Source of the DNA: an uncultured Tateyamaria sp.
Lineage (GTDB): Bacteria; Pseudomonadota; Alphaproteobacteria; Rhodobacterales; Rhodobacteraceae
Reading direction: 5' to 3'
DNA length: 40,614 nucleotides
NCBI RefSeq assembly: GCF_947503415.1
Contig: NZ_CANNDS010000009.1
Span: 1 to 40,614 of the forward strand
Position numbers and translations under genes: made by a program
The notes under the pieces: generated by a model
The model's database searches: none
The model's input: only the letters and a program-made list of their open reading frames with translations
What the model was told of the DNA's origin: nothing
Part shown: piece after piece, positions 1 through 8,815 of the stretch
Position numbering within the stretch: position 1 is the stretch's first letter
Layout of the letters: every line of letters starts with the position of its first letter

Positions 1-77
1 ACGCCCGGGGCGTGGGCCCCGGGCGCTTGGTCTTGGAGGCTTATTCCATCAAGCCCAGTTCTTTGTAGGCTTTGGCC
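1..77. repeat. Terminal direct repeat marking circular closure (left copy)
   Basis: These 77 bases are identical to 40538-40614 at the other end of the window. An exact overlap of this length is what an assembler leaves on a circular contig. It includes the hairpin between the TRAP receptor and permease genes and the 3' end of the receptor gene. Removing one copy gives a 40,537-bp circle, and the TRAP operon then becomes continuous, which supports the closure. Confidence 0.93.
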
Positions 78-1009
78 GCCCCGGGGTGCAGGGGTGCGGA
101 CAGGCCGTCCTGCACCATTTCAGCCGGGTCGAGGTTGGCAAAGGCCGGGTGCAGGCCGCGGAAGTCGTCGATGTTTTCCATGACGGCCTTGGCCACCACA
201 TACACCGTTTCTTCGGGCACGCTGGCCGATGTCACGAAGGTCGCACCGACGCCGAAGGTGGTCGTGTCACCGTCTGTGCCCTTGTACATGCCGCCCGGGA
301 TGGTCGCCACGCGGTAGAACGGGTTGTCTGCGACCAGCTTGTCGATGGCCTCGCCCGTTACGGACACAAGTTGCGCGTCACAGGTTGTGGTCGCTTCCTT
401 GATCGCCGCCGCCGGGTGACCGATGGTGTAGATCATCGCGTCGATGTTGCCGTCGCACAGCTGCTTGGCCATCTCGGAGCCCTTGTATTCGGTCGCCAGA
501 GCAAGATCGCCCATGCCGATCCCGAAGGCGTCCATGACCACTTCCATGGTGGCGCGCTGACCGGAGCCGGGGTTGCCGACGTTCACGCGCTTGCCTTTGA
601 GGTCTTCAAAGCCCGAAATGCCGCTGTCGCCCCGCACGATCAGGGTGAAGGGTTCGGGGTGCACCGACATCACGGCGCGGATGTCCGGAAATGCTGCGTC
701 CCCTTCGAACTTCGATGTACCGTTATAGGCGTGGTACTGCCAGTCGGATTGGGCCACGCCGAACTCAAGCTCACCGCCCTTGATCGTGTTGATGTTGTAG
801 ACCGACCCACCGGTCGATTCCACGGCGCAGCGGATGCCGTGTTCCTTGCGGGACTTGTTCACCAGACGGCAGATCGCGCCGCCCGTTGGATAATAGACGC
901 CCGTGACGCCCCCGGTGCCGATCGAGATGAATTCCTGTGCTGTTGCAATGGGCGCTGTCATCAGCGCGCCTGCCACAACGGCGGCACCCAATTTGAGTTT
1001 CGCAAACAT
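41..1009 (-). CDS. TAXI-family TRAP transporter solute-binding receptor
   Basis: This 322-residue periplasmic receptor captures a substrate and delivers it to the fused TRAP permease. A Sec signal peptide (about residues 1-24, ending IATA before QEF) is followed by the family-typical start [18 protein letters not shown], which is the TAXI (TRAP-associated extracytoplasmic immunogenic) signature. Other family features are [16 protein letters not shown] in the middle and a C-terminal [19 protein letters not shown] ribosome binding site lies 9 bases before the ATG. The gene is the first of a TRAP operon that continues across the contig junction into the permease at 40477 and uspA at 37835. The ligand cannot be read from sequence; known TAXI proteins bind dicarboxylates, amino acids or similar anions. 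Confidence 0.93.
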   Translation of the reverse strand: MFAKLKLGAAVVAGALMTAPIATAQEFISIGTGGVTGVYYPTGGAICRLVNKSRKEHGIRCAVESTGGSVYNINTIKGGELEFGVAQSDWQYHAYNGTSKFEGDAAFPDIRAVMSVHPEPFTLIVRGDSGISGFEDLKGKRVNVGNPGSGQRATMEVVMDAFGIGMGDLALATEYKGSEMAKQLCDGNIDAMIYTIGHPAAAIKEATTTCDAQLVSVTGEAIDKLVADNPFYRVATIPGGMYKGTDGDTTTFGVGATFVTSASVPEETVYVVAKAVMENIDDFRGLHPAFANLDPAEMVQDGLSAPLHPGAAKAYKELGLME

Positions 1010-1197
1010 GACAAATGTCTCCCTTTGTTATGTGTCATTCGGCCCGGTATGTTCCGGACGCGTGGTTTGGTTTCTCTACCCTGCGGAAAGCTGCGGGAAG
1101 GTCAACCTTTGCGCGCATGTTTGGGCCATTCCCAAGAGGGCTTTTCAGCGTGTGCGTTTGCGGACATCTTTATGTGACCTGACCAAGGACCAGTCCC
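1010..1197. promoter_or_regulatory. Divergent promoter region between TRAP receptor and aminotransferase
   Basis: This 188-bp spacer separates two divergent genes, so it must carry the promoters of the TRAP operon (minus strand) and of the aminotransferase (plus strand). I could not identify convincing -35/-10 pairs or a clear operator. The T3SS direct-repeat element seen elsewhere on the plasmid is absent here, so these genes are probably outside that regulon. Confidence 0.5.
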
Positions 1198-2517
1198 ATG
1201 AGCCATGTGTATCCGCGCAATTCGAAATCGCCGCCGCCGATGGTGTCGCACGGGCAGGGGCCGTACCTGACGGATGTGGATGGCACGTCTTATCTGAATT
1301 GCGGCGATGCGGCGGTGTCCTGTCTGGGCCATGGCGATCCCCATGTGACCGCCGCCATCAAGGATCAGCTGGACAAGGTGGCCTTTGCCCATACCGGCTA
1401 TTTCACGTCCCAACCGGCAGAGCGGTTGGCGGACAAGTTGGTGTCGGTGGCCCCGGGCGGGTTGGAGCGTGTCTATTTCGTATCCGGCGGGTCCGAGGCG
1501 ATGGAGGCGGCGCTGAAGCTGGCCCGGCAGTACTGTATCGAGATCGGCCAGCCTGAACGTCACCACGTGATTGCGCGGCGCCAAAGCTATCACGGCAACA
1601 CGCTGGGCGCGCTGGCCACTGGCGGGAATGCCGCGAGGCGTGCGCCGTTTTCACCGCTGCTGATGGATGTGAGCCACGTGTCGCCCTGCTATGCCTATCG
1701 GGGCCGAGAGGCGGGGGAGACGGAAGCCCAATATGTCGACCGTCTGATCGCGGAGCTGGAGGCGGAGATTGAGGCGCTGGGGCCAGAGACTGTCATGGCC
1801 TTTGTGGCCGAACCTGTGGTCGGCGCGACCTTGGGGGCGGTGCCGCCTGTGGGCGCCTATTTCGAACGGGTGCGCGCATTGTGTGATGCGCATGGCATTC
1901 TGTTGATCTTTGACGAGGTGATGTGCGGGATGGGGCGCACGGGCACCCTGTTTGCATGTGAACAATACGGTGTGGCCCCGGATATCTGCGCCATCGCCAA
2001 GGGGTTGGGGGCCGGGTATCAACCCATCGGCGCAATGCTGTGCAGTGCCGCCATCCACGACACCATTCGCGACGGCTCGGGCTTTTTTCAGCATGGGCAT
2101 ACCTATCTGGGGCATCCGGTGGCGTGTGCTGCGGCGCTGGCCGTGTTGGAACGGTTGCTGGATGACAATGTGCTGGCCCGCGTGCGCCCCTTGGGCGAAG
2201 CGCTGCATGACGCGCTGACAGAGCGGTTCGGCCAGCACGCTCATGTGGGTGACATACGGGGCGTGGGTCTGTTCCGGGCCATCGAGTTTGTGAAAGACCG
2301 TGAGACGAAAGCGCCGTTTGATCCTGCCGACAAGGTGCATGCAAGGTTCAAGGCGGCGGCGTTCGAGGCGGGGCTGATCTGCTATCCGATGGGGGGCACG
2401 TTGGATGGCACGCGCGGCGATCATGTGCTGCTGGCACCGCCCTTTGTGCTTGAGGACAGTCACGTGCAGGAACTGGTCGACACGTTAGAACATGCGATGC
2501 GGGTGACGTTTGATTAG
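1198..2517 (+). CDS. Class III (omega-type) PLP-dependent aminotransferase
   Basis: This 439-residue cytoplasmic enzyme transfers an amino group from an amine or amino acid to a keto or aldehyde acceptor using pyridoxal phosphate. Family marks in order are VSGGSEAMEAALK (about 95-107), which binds the cofactor phosphate; SYHGNT (130-135); AEPVVG (204-209); the IFDEVMCGMGRTG motif (237-249) with Asp239 contacting the PLP ring nitrogen; and AIAKGLGAGYQPIGAML with Lys268 as the Schiff-base lysine. Length is normal for the family. AAGGA lies 9 bases before the ATG. It is divergent from the TRAP receptor, so it may process an amino compound imported by that transporter, which is inference. It ends convergently about 50 bp from sctU. 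The substrate is unknown. Confidence 0.9.
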   Translation: MSHVYPRNSKSPPPMVSHGQGPYLTDVDGTSYLNCGDAAVSCLGHGDPHVTAAIKDQLDKVAFAHTGYFTSQPAERLADKLVSVAPGGLERVYFVSGGSEAMEAALKLARQYCIEIGQPERHHVIARRQSYHGNTLGALATGGNAARRAPFSPLLMDVSHVSPCYAYRGREAGETEAQYVDRLIAELEAEIEALGPETVMAFVAEPVVGATLGAVPPVGAYFERVRALCDAHGILLIFDEVMCGMGRTGTLFACEQYGVAPDICAIAKGLGAGYQPIGAMLCSAAIHDTIRDGSGFFQHGHTYLGHPVACAAALAVLERLLDDNVLARVRPLGEALHDALTERFGQHAHVGDIRGVGLFRAIEFVKDRETKAPFDPADKVHARFKAAAFEAGLICYPMGGTLDGTRGDHVLLAPPFVLEDSHVQELVDTLEHAMRVTFD

Positions 2518-2567
2518 AGGCCGCGTTTGACGATCTTGTAATGATCATTATGTGAAATTGTTCACCT

Positions 2568-3611
2568 TCACGACAATACACCTGCGCCGTGCAGTGCCAT
2601 CACGGCCTCTTTGTAGAACTCTTGTGGCAAGGGGCGCCCCAGCGGTGCCTCTTTCATCAGGCGCATGGCAAGCTCCGGTTCGGAATAGAATGGCACCCGT
2701 GCAAGGTTGGCGATGGTCAATTTGACCTCCAGCCCCGAGGGCTGCACCTTGGCCACTGTCACCGGAGCCTGATTTTCGGTCGGCACATAGCGGATGCCGA
2801 CAGCCACGCTTTGCCCGACAATCACGACGCTGGCCTTTTGAATGCCCAGAGGTGTGGTTTCGCGCGCCATTTCGTTCTGGATCCGTTTGCGGGCGCGGCG
2901 GATTTCGGGGCTGCCGAACATGTCCTTTTGTTCCTGTTTCATCTCGGAATGGGTCATTTTCAGATCGCGTTGGTGAATCCAGCGCTGGATCAGGATGTCG
3001 GGCAGCGCAAAGATGATGGCGATCAGGATCAGCCCGAAAAACAGGATGAACACGATCCAGAACCCGACGGACAGCAGGTCCTCAAGTCCCATCCGCGCCG
3101 CTTCGAGAAAGCTGCGCATGCCGATGCGGAACACCACATAAAGGAACGCCAGCGTGATCGCGGCCTTGAGCAGGCTTTTTGCCAGTTCGATCATGCCACG
3201 CACGCCGAAGATACGCTTGAGCCCCTGAATAGGGTCTATATTGCTGAGCTTGGGGGACAGCGGGTACGTCGAAAAGATGAAGCTGCCGCGCAGCGCGATG
3301 GCTGCGATCAGAAGCACCAGCGATGTGATCCCCGACAGGGCCAGCACCACTTCGATGGCTTTGCTCAACCCCCCTTCGAGCAGCGACGTGACCTGTTGAT
3401 TGGTGGCGGTGCCCATGGCGGCAAGGCTCGCCTCGATCTGGCCGCGCAGGAAGGCCACGAGGCCGCCGAAGGACAGGAACAGGAACACGCAGCCGGTGGC
3501 GAGGCTGAGCGCCACGAACATGTCGACGAAATGTGCCACTTGCCCGCGTTTGGTCGCTTCGCGCATCTTGCGGGCGGAGGGCTGGATGGTCTTTTCTTCG
3601 CTGTCGCTCAT
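2568..3611 (-). CDS. sctU: T3SS export apparatus switch protein SctU, autocleavage motif absent
   Basis: SctU (YscU/FlhB family) is an inner-membrane gate component that normally changes substrate class after cutting itself at an NPTH loop. The 347-residue protein has the family N-terminus (EEKTIQPSARKMREATKRGQ), four membrane segments up to about residue 205, and the conserved cytosolic linker DLKMTHSEMKQEQKDMFGSP (216-235). At residues 265-268 the sequence reads VGQS where the family has NPTH, inside an otherwise normal context (SVVI-VGQS-VAVGIRY). The start at 3611 was chosen because family homology begins there and it abuts the sctT stop; a longer reading upstream has no homology. It is last in the sctI-to-sctU operon. 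Without the catalytic Asn, self-cleavage is not expected. Confidence 0.95.
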   Translation of the reverse strand: MSDSEEKTIQPSARKMREATKRGQVAHFVDMFVALSLATGCVFLFLSFGGLVAFLRGQIEASLAAMGTATNQQVTSLLEGGLSKAIEVVLALSGITSLVLLIAAIALRGSFIFSTYPLSPKLSNIDPIQGLKRIFGVRGMIELAKSLLKAAITLAFLYVVFRIGMRSFLEAARMGLEDLLSVGFWIVFILFFGLILIAIIFALPDILIQRWIHQRDLKMTHSEMKQEQKDMFGSPEIRRARKRIQNEMARETTPLGIQKASVVIVGQSVAVGIRYVPTENQAPVTVAKVQPSGLEVKLTIANLARVPFYSEPELAMRLMKEAPLGRPLPQEFYKEAVMALHGAGVLS

Positions 3612-4432
3612 CGCGGGGCCACCGCGCGCAGGAAGTCGAGGGCGACCGCATCGGTGGGCAGTGCCGCCATCATCAGCTTCATCATCGGGTCCCAAAACGC
3701 GACCAGCATGATGCAGAAGAGGATGTTCTTGACCATGGGCAGCATGCTGGAGAACGACAGCCGCCCCAGCATGCGCGAAATGCCGGACACGGCCAGATCG
3801 GACAACAGGAACGTCAGCACAAACGGGCCCGCCAACGCGACCGCAAAGAACAAGAGCCGCGTCAGCAGTGCGGCGATTTCATCAAGCGCCCCGCCATCCC
3901 AGACCGGGCGCATCGCGGGCATCGGCCAGATCAGGTAGCTGTCATAGATCGCCTGACACAGCAGGTGCAGCCCGCCCGCGCTGACATACAGCACAATCCC
4001 CACAAAGGTCAGAAGCTGTCCGCTGGCCGACACCTGCCCGCGCATGACGGGGTCCTGAATGCCCGCGTCCCCGATAGATCGCTGCGCATCCACGATGTCG
4101 CCCACGGCCTGAAACGCCCAGAAGGGCAGCGCGATGAACAGGCCAATGACCAGACCCACCAGCACTTCCTTGGCGATGACCAGCCAAAGCGAGATGGCCT
4201 CCATATCCGCGAGATCACCGATGACGGCGCTGGAGGTGGCAAAGATGGGCAGGGCAAATCCGATGGCGAGGCTGCCCTGCACCAACGGCCCCATCTCGGC
4301 CCGGCGAAAGACGGGGACGATGGCGACCACGCCGATCATCCGCGCCGCTGCCAGCGCCAGTTCGATGATCCAGCGCTTGAGCACCTGCATGGTCGGGAAC
4401 AGGTCCGACGCATATTCCGGTGCCAGCTCCAT
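3608..4432 (-). CDS. sctT: T3SS export apparatus protein SctT
   Basis: SctT (YscT/SpaR/FliR family) is a polytopic inner-membrane protein that forms the export gate with SctR and SctS. The 274-residue product has repeated hydrophobic segments (for example EVLVGLVIGLFIALPFWAFQ) and the family pattern VGDIVDAQRSIG followed by SGQLLTFVGIVLYVSAGG, matching the normal length of about 260 residues. The start ATG at 4432 overlaps the sctS stop by one base (TGATG), and the stop overlaps the sctU start, so translation is probably coupled. The fixed R-S-T-U order further supports the call. Confidence 0.94.
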   Translation of the reverse strand: MELAPEYASDLFPTMQVLKRWIIELALAAARMIGVVAIVPVFRRAEMGPLVQGSLAIGFALPIFATSSAVIGDLADMEAISLWLVIAKEVLVGLVIGLFIALPFWAFQAVGDIVDAQRSIGDAGIQDPVMRGQVSASGQLLTFVGIVLYVSAGGLHLLCQAIYDSYLIWPMPAMRPVWDGGALDEIAALLTRLLFFAVALAGPFVLTFLLSDLAVSGISRMLGRLSFSSMLPMVKNILFCIMLVAFWDPMMKLMMAALPTDAVALDFLRAVAPR

Positions 4433-4698
4433 CAGCGTCCGACGCTTTGAAATCCGACAAAGACCTTTTCGGTGTAGCGGACCAAAGGCGCGGTGAAGCT
4501 GCTGGCCATAATGGCAATGACCCCGACCACGGCCAGCAGTTTGAGTGTCTGGGGCAGTGTCTGTTCCTGAATTTGGGTGGCGGCTTGCAACAGCGACACG
4601 ACAAAGCCCACGCCGCTGGCCGCCAGCAGGATGGGCACGACGATGGCGACGAAGATCAGCAGCGCCTCCATGATCAGGGTGGTTGCTCCGTAGTCCAT
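4432..4698 (-). CDS. sctS: T3SS export apparatus protein SctS
   Basis: SctS (YscS/FliQ family) is a small two-helix membrane protein of the export gate. The 88-residue product has two hydrophobic hairpin helices around a polar turn (ALLIFVAIVVPILLAASGVG, then AATQIQEQTLPQTLKL, then a second hydrophobic stretch). The QxATQIQEQTL block is the family hallmark. Length is typical (85-90). It follows sctR after 12 bases and overlaps sctT by one base. Confidence 0.95.
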   Translation of the reverse strand: MDYGATTLIMEALLIFVAIVVPILLAASGVGFVVSLLQAATQIQEQTLPQTLKLLAVVGVIAIMASSFTAPLVRYTEKVFVGFQSVGR

Positions 4699-4710
4699 GG
4701 CGTGCCCTCC

Positions 4711-5367
4711 TTAGGCGGCGTAGGTGAGGATCAGCCCCTCGACCAGCTTGTTCCAGCCATCCACCGTGACGAACAGAAACAGCTTCATCGGGGTGGAGAT
4801 GATGTTGGGGGCGACCTGGCTCATGCCCATGGCCATCAGGATGGTGGTCACGACCAGATCGATGATGATGAATGGCAGATAAAGCAGCAGCCCGATCTCG
4901 AACGCGCGTTGCAATTCGGATACCAGAAAGGACGGGATCAGGATGCTCATGTCGGCTGCGCCGAATTGTTGGTCCGTCGTGTCCTGCCACAGGTCCTGTG
5001 CGGCCAGCATGAAGAACTCGCGACTTTCCATCAGGGTGAAGCGGGCCAGAAATTCGCGCGTGGGCTCGATCCCGCGTTGCAGGGCCGCGATCCATTCGGA
5101 AAACTGCTCGAACTCGGCCCCGTCCAGAAACACGGCCGCATAGGTTGCTTCGGCGATGGGGGCGGCGACAAAGGCGGTCAGGGCAAGGGCGATGCCGTAA
5201 AGCACAAGGTTCGGCGGCGTCTGCTGAATGCCCACCGCGTTGCGCACGATGAACAGCACCACGGCGATCTTCAGGAACGAGGTTGTGGTGACGATGAAGA
5301 ACGTGAACAGCCCCAGACTGAGGCTGATCATCATGATCGGCAGCAGGTTGCCGTTCGATTCAAACAT
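4711..5367 (-). CDS. sctR: T3SS export apparatus protein SctR
   Basis: SctR (YscR/FliP family) is the core of the helical export gate in the inner membrane. The 218-residue protein has the usual layout of N-terminal membrane segments (LGLFTFFIVTTTSFLKIAVV, with the family FxK motif and the following RNAVGIQQTPPN), a mid-protein polar domain, and the conserved C-terminal half ILIPSFLVSELQRAFEIG followed by LYLPFIIIDLVV. The start at 5367 was picked because it gives the family length and overlaps the end of sctQ by 8 bases, while upstream codons have no homology. Confidence 0.95.
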   Translation of the reverse strand: MFESNGNLLPIMMISLSLGLFTFFIVTTTSFLKIAVVLFIVRNAVGIQQTPPNLVLYGIALALTAFVAAPIAEATYAAVFLDGAEFEQFSEWIAALQRGIEPTREFLARFTLMESREFFMLAAQDLWQDTTDQQFGAADMSILIPSFLVSELQRAFEIGLLLYLPFIIIDLVVTTILMAMGMSQVAPNIISTPMKLFLFVTVDGWNKLVEGLILTYAA

Positions 5368-6406
5368 CGTCGTCGATGAGGCGATCCACCTGCACCGCAA
5401 GGCTCGCCCCCACCGTTGCCAGATGGCCGATGGCATAGGGCAATCCGTTCGCCTTGATCGTGACAGGGCAATCCCGCACGGCATCATCCATCAGGAACAC
5501 CGTCCCGTTGGCCGTTTCGCACAGCTGGCCCAACTCGACCGTCTGGTGCCCGACCTCGAAGGTCAGTTTTATGGGCAGGTCTTCCAGAACACCGTCCGGG
5601 CCGACCCCTTTCATCATCTGTTCGGTCATCTCGCTCTCCATCTCTGTGACCGTCGCGCGGTTGCCGGTCAGGACCACCGCAGCCAGTGGTCTGCGACCAA
5701 CCAGCACAACGCCTGTTTGTTGACCAAGGTGCAGACCGTAGGGGACAACCGCGCCGCCGCCTTCGATCTGGGTCAGTTCGGTCTGGCTGACATTCAGGTG
5801 CCCAAGGCTGATGCACACCGGCACGCGGATGTGCAGCGCCCGGCGCGACAGGGTTTTGGCCCGTGCAGGCGGGAACAGGGCCTGCATCAGCCGCTGCGCG
5901 AACCCGAGCGCGTTGGGATGTTTGGCGGCCCGCGCCCTGAGCGACAGCTGCGCCGCCTCTGATCTGAGCGCAAAGCCCTGGTCCCAGCAGGGCACATCCG
6001 GTGATGTCGGGCCGTCGTTCAGGGACAGGGTCACGTCCTGTCCCACCCTCAGCCCCAATGCCGCGAGGCCCGGTTCGGCCAGCAGGCTCAGAAGGATTTG
6101 CGCCAGTCCGGCGTCGGGCCTGTCGCCTTCAAGCCGGGGGAACAGGCGGCACAAGAGCTGCCACAGGTCTTCGGGTACGACATCCAGCCAAAGGGACGTA
6201 CCCGCCAGCTCCAGGCTGATGGTCCACACGCGCACGGCCGCCGGGCTGGGGATCATGCAGATGTCAAAGGGTTTGCCGCCAAGCGCGATCCGCGCGGGAT
6301 GGCAGGGGCGCAGCAGCGCATTCCACGCCGGTGCCGCTTCGCGCCGGGCCATGAACGTGGGCAACCCGTCGGGGGCAAGGCGCAAGCTACGCAGATGTTC
6401 CGTCAT
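5360..6406 (-). CDS. sctQ: T3SS cytoplasmic sorting-platform (C-ring) protein SctQ
   Basis: SctQ (YscQ/SpaO family) builds the cytosolic sorting pods that gather substrates and ATPase. The 348-residue protein is of normal length. The C-terminal 80 residues fit a SpoA domain (LEDLPIKLTFEVGHQTVELG, then an IGHLATVGASLAVQVDRLI end), and a weaker SpoA-like stretch lies at about 210-270 (RVPVCISLGHLNVSQTELTQ). The N-terminal half is divergent, as usual in this family. The start ATG at 6406 overlaps the sctO stop by 4 bases. In many T3SS operons sctP lies between sctO and sctQ; here there is no room for it. Confidence 0.88.
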   Translation of the reverse strand: MTEHLRSLRLAPDGLPTFMARREAAPAWNALLRPCHPARIALGGKPFDICMIPSPAAVRVWTISLELAGTSLWLDVVPEDLWQLLCRLFPRLEGDRPDAGLAQILLSLLAEPGLAALGLRVGQDVTLSLNDGPTSPDVPCWDQGFALRSEAAQLSLRARAAKHPNALGFAQRLMQALFPPARAKTLSRRALHIRVPVCISLGHLNVSQTELTQIEGGGAVVPYGLHLGQQTGVVLVGRRPLAAVVLTGNRATVTEMESEMTEQMMKGVGPDGVLEDLPIKLTFEVGHQTVELGQLCETANGTVFLMDDAVRDCPVTIKANGLPYAIGHLATVGASLAVQVDRLIDDDV

Positions 6407-6897
6407 TGCCCTGCCCCCCCGTCGCTTGACCCGCGGCGCGACGTGCACAGGTCGTCCTGTTCGTCCTCTGTGCGGATGCCTTGCCGGTGTTCGGCGCTTT
6501 GGCGGACCTGGGTCATCAGGTCATCCCATGCGTCATCCTTGGAGTGTTCGCGCGCCAGCGCTCGGGCCTGTTTCGCCCGCGTCCTGTCGGCCCGTTCGAC
6601 CCGGTCCCACCGTTCAAGGTGCTTGCGATCAGCCTCGGCCAGCGCATCGGCTTGCGCGTCGAGATTGGTCAATAGCGCGGTCAGGGCCTGACCATCTGCG
6701 CCCGTCTCGACCAGTTTGCCATAGGTTTCGCGTTCGGCTGCGGCCTTGGACGCCCGGCGGATCGTCAGAAGGTTGCTGCTGATGTCGTGCGCGCGCTTGG
6801 CGTCATTATGCGCCCGTTGCGCGTCGGCCAGCGCCCGTTCGGAGCGGCGGCGCCGGATCTCGCGCAAGTGGGCCAATTGGGTCAGGGTATCGGTCAT
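6403..6897 (-). CDS. sctO: T3SS stalk protein SctO (YscO/FliJ-like coiled coil)
   Basis: SctO is the central stalk that inserts into the ATPase hexamer and links it to SctV. The 164-residue product is almost entirely charged heptad-type helix (LREIRRRRSERALADAQRAH, then further Arg/Glu/Ala-rich stretches to about residue 140), the expected antiparallel coiled-coil hairpin. It lies directly after sctN with a 4-base overlap, which is the standard position, and no other gene is a candidate. Sequence identity within this family is low, so the call rests on helical character, size and position. Confidence 0.8.
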   Translation of the reverse strand: MTDTLTQLAHLREIRRRRSERALADAQRAHNDAKRAHDISSNLLTIRRASKAAAERETYGKLVETGADGQALTALLTNLDAQADALAEADRKHLERWDRVERADRTRAKQARALAREHSKDDAWDDLMTQVRQSAEHRQGIRTEDEQDDLCTSRRGSSDGGAGQ

Positions 6898-8198
6898 TGC
6901 ACCAGCGCCTCCAACCCGTTCAGCACCGCGCGCAGGTCTGCGGTTTCGTGCATGTCCTGCCTTAGAAACGCGTTGATGGCGGGGCGCAATTGCAGGGCCG
7001 CATCCGCGTCCGTATCGCTGCCTTCGGCATATTCGCCGACCTGCACGAGAAACGAGATTTCCTTGTATTTGGCGATGTGCCGCGCCACCTGCCGCGCGGC
7101 GGCGCAATGCGGTTCGGTGGCGACCTTGTCCATGAGGCGGCTTTTGCTGGTGAGCGGATCAATCGCCGGATAGTGCCGTTCGGCGGCCAGTGCCTGCGAC
7201 AGGTGAATGTGCCCGTCGACAATGCTGCGCACCTCTTCGGCAAGGGGATCATTGTCGCCATCGCCCTCGACCAGAACGGTGTAAAATGCCGTGATAGAGC
7301 CTGTTTCCGAATTCCCTGCCCGTTCCAGCAGAGCAGGCAGGCGCGAAAAGACGGACACCGGAAAGCCGCGTCGCGCGGGCAACTCGCCTGCCGCCAGCGC
7401 GAGGTCGCGTTGGGCGCGGGCATAGCGGGTCAGGCTGTCGACCAGCAACAGGACCGACTTGCCCTGATCGCGGAAATACTCGGCCACCCGCGTCGCGGCA
7501 AAGGCTGCTTCGGCCCGTTCGATGGCAGGCCGGTCAGAGGTGGAGACCACCAGAACCGACTTGGCCAATCCGGTGGGTCCCAATGTGTCCTCGACAAATT
7601 CGCGCACTTCACGGCCACGTTCGCCAATCATCGCGATCACGCAGACATCGGCCTCACACCCGTTTGCGAGGGCGGCCAGCAAGGTGGATTTCCCGCCGCC
7701 CGCTTCGCCAAAGATGCCCATGCGCTGGCCCCGCCCGCAGGTCAGCAAACCATCGATGACACGCAGTCCGGTGCGGAACATCATGCGGACGGGCGGGCGG
7801 CGCATGGCGGCCGGTGGGTCCTGATGCAAGGGAACGGAGATTGCGGGACCGGCCACCGGGCCCTGACCGTCAATCGGGCGTGCAGCGGCATCGACAACGC
7901 GGCCCAGCAGCCCCTCGGACAGATCAATCCGGCGCTCGCCCCCTCGGGAAATGACCTCTGAGGACAGGGGCAGATGTTGCAGGCTGCCCAGCGGGATCAG
8001 CACGGCCTTGCGGTTCTGAAAGCCCACCACTTCGGCCTCGATCTCGACCGCCATGTCCGGCGAGCGGACCGTGCAGATGTCACCGATGCGCGCGGTTTGC
8101 AGGTCCGCGCGGATCACGGCGGCGTTGGCATCCACGATGCTGCCCGCCGCCTCGTAGACGGGCAGGTCGAGCAGGCTGTCCAGCGCTTTGCGGGTCAT
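6894..8198 (-). CDS. sctN: T3SS ATPase SctN
   Basis: SctN (YscN/FliI family) is the hexameric cytosolic ATPase that strips chaperones and unfolds substrates. The 434-residue protein has the Walker A loop GEAGGGKST (164-172), the family-specific IGERGREVREF (191-201), Walker B SVLLLVDSLTRYARAQRD (248-265), and SRLPALLERAG (285-295). GPAISVPLHQ marks the end of the N-terminal barrel. Length is usual. It overlaps sctL upstream and sctO downstream by 4 bases each. Confidence 0.97.
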   Translation of the reverse strand: MTRKALDSLLDLPVYEAAGSIVDANAAVIRADLQTARIGDICTVRSPDMAVEIEAEVVGFQNRKAVLIPLGSLQHLPLSSEVISRGGERRIDLSEGLLGRVVDAAARPIDGQGPVAGPAISVPLHQDPPAAMRRPPVRMMFRTGLRVIDGLLTCGRGQRMGIFGEAGGGKSTLLAALANGCEADVCVIAMIGERGREVREFVEDTLGPTGLAKSVLVVSTSDRPAIERAEAAFAATRVAEYFRDQGKSVLLLVDSLTRYARAQRDLALAAGELPARRGFPVSVFSRLPALLERAGNSETGSITAFYTVLVEGDGDNDPLAEEVRSIVDGHIHLSQALAAERHYPAIDPLTSKSRLMDKVATEPHCAAARQVARHIAKYKEISFLVQVGEYAEGSDTDADAALQLRPAINAFLRQDMHETADLRAVLNGLEALVQ

Positions 8199-8815
8199 GT
8201 GCCCTGCCCCAATGCTGTGTCGAGCGCGCCGATGACCCGCTCCAGAGACCGTTCAAGGGACAGATCGATCTGGCCCATATTGGTTTTCAGGACCGCATGG
8301 CCCGCGCGCACCGTGGGATCGGCAGTCAGCGTCAGCCCAGCCACGGGCGAGCCTGCGTCAAGCGCGCGCAAGGCTTCTATTTCCGCCGGATTGACGGTCA
8401 GACTGAAGAACTGCGCACCCTCAAAGCTTTTCTGGACACGGCGCAGCGCCGCCTCCACCCGGGTGCCGGGGTCCATGTCGTCAATGATCTGGCGCAGCAC
8501 CGTTTCGGCCATGTCGCGGGCCATGGTGGTGCGGGCCTGCGCCTCGTCCTGGGCGGCGGTGCGCAGCTGTGCGACGACACCCTGCGCGGTGTCCAGACCG
8601 TCCGCCAGACCCGAGGCAAAGCCATCTTCGCGCGCCTTGCGAAAGGTGGCCCGCGCAATGGCGCGCCAGCGCTCGGCCTCGGCCAGGATCGCTTCGCTGC
8701 GGTCGGTGGCCACACCAATTTCGGCCAGCGCCGCCTTGCCGTAAATGCCGGGGCGCAGGGGCATCACCGCCATTTCCTGCGTCAGGGAAAATCCGCGTTC
8801 CTGTGCCTCACCCAT
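8195..8815 (-). CDS. sctL: T3SS stator protein SctL
   Basis: SctL (YscL/FliH family) dimerises and tethers the ATPase to the SctQ pods. The 206-residue protein has an Ala/Glu/Arg-rich helical first half (RSEAILAEAERWRAIARATF, KAREDGFASGLADG) typical of FliH/YscL, then the C-terminal globular part with TVNPAEIEALRA and LTLTADPTVRAGHAVL followed by the conserved IDLSLERSLERV. The start at 8815 overlaps the sctK stop slightly; an alternative ATG at 8839 would add 8 residues. Confidence 0.87.
   Translation of the reverse strand: MGEAQERGFSLTQEMAVMPLRPGIYGKAALAEIGVATDRSEAILAEAERWRAIARATFRKAREDGFASGLADGLDTAQGVVAQLRTAAQDEAQARTTMARDMAETVLRQIIDDMDPGTRVEAALRRVQKSFEGAQFFSLTVNPAEIEALRALDAGSPVAGLTLTADPTVRAGHAVLKTNMGQIDLSLERSLERVIGALDTALGQGT

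Noticed and set aside
2518..2567. Short GTGAA-CAAT-TTCAC dyad between the aminotransferase and sctU stops
   Set aside because: The stem is only 5 bp and no T-run follows, so I do not call a terminator.
6403..6897. Reading the sctO-position gene as SctP
   Set aside because: It is a uniform charged coiled coil without a Pro-rich stretch or a C-terminal globular domain, and its place right after sctN fits SctO.
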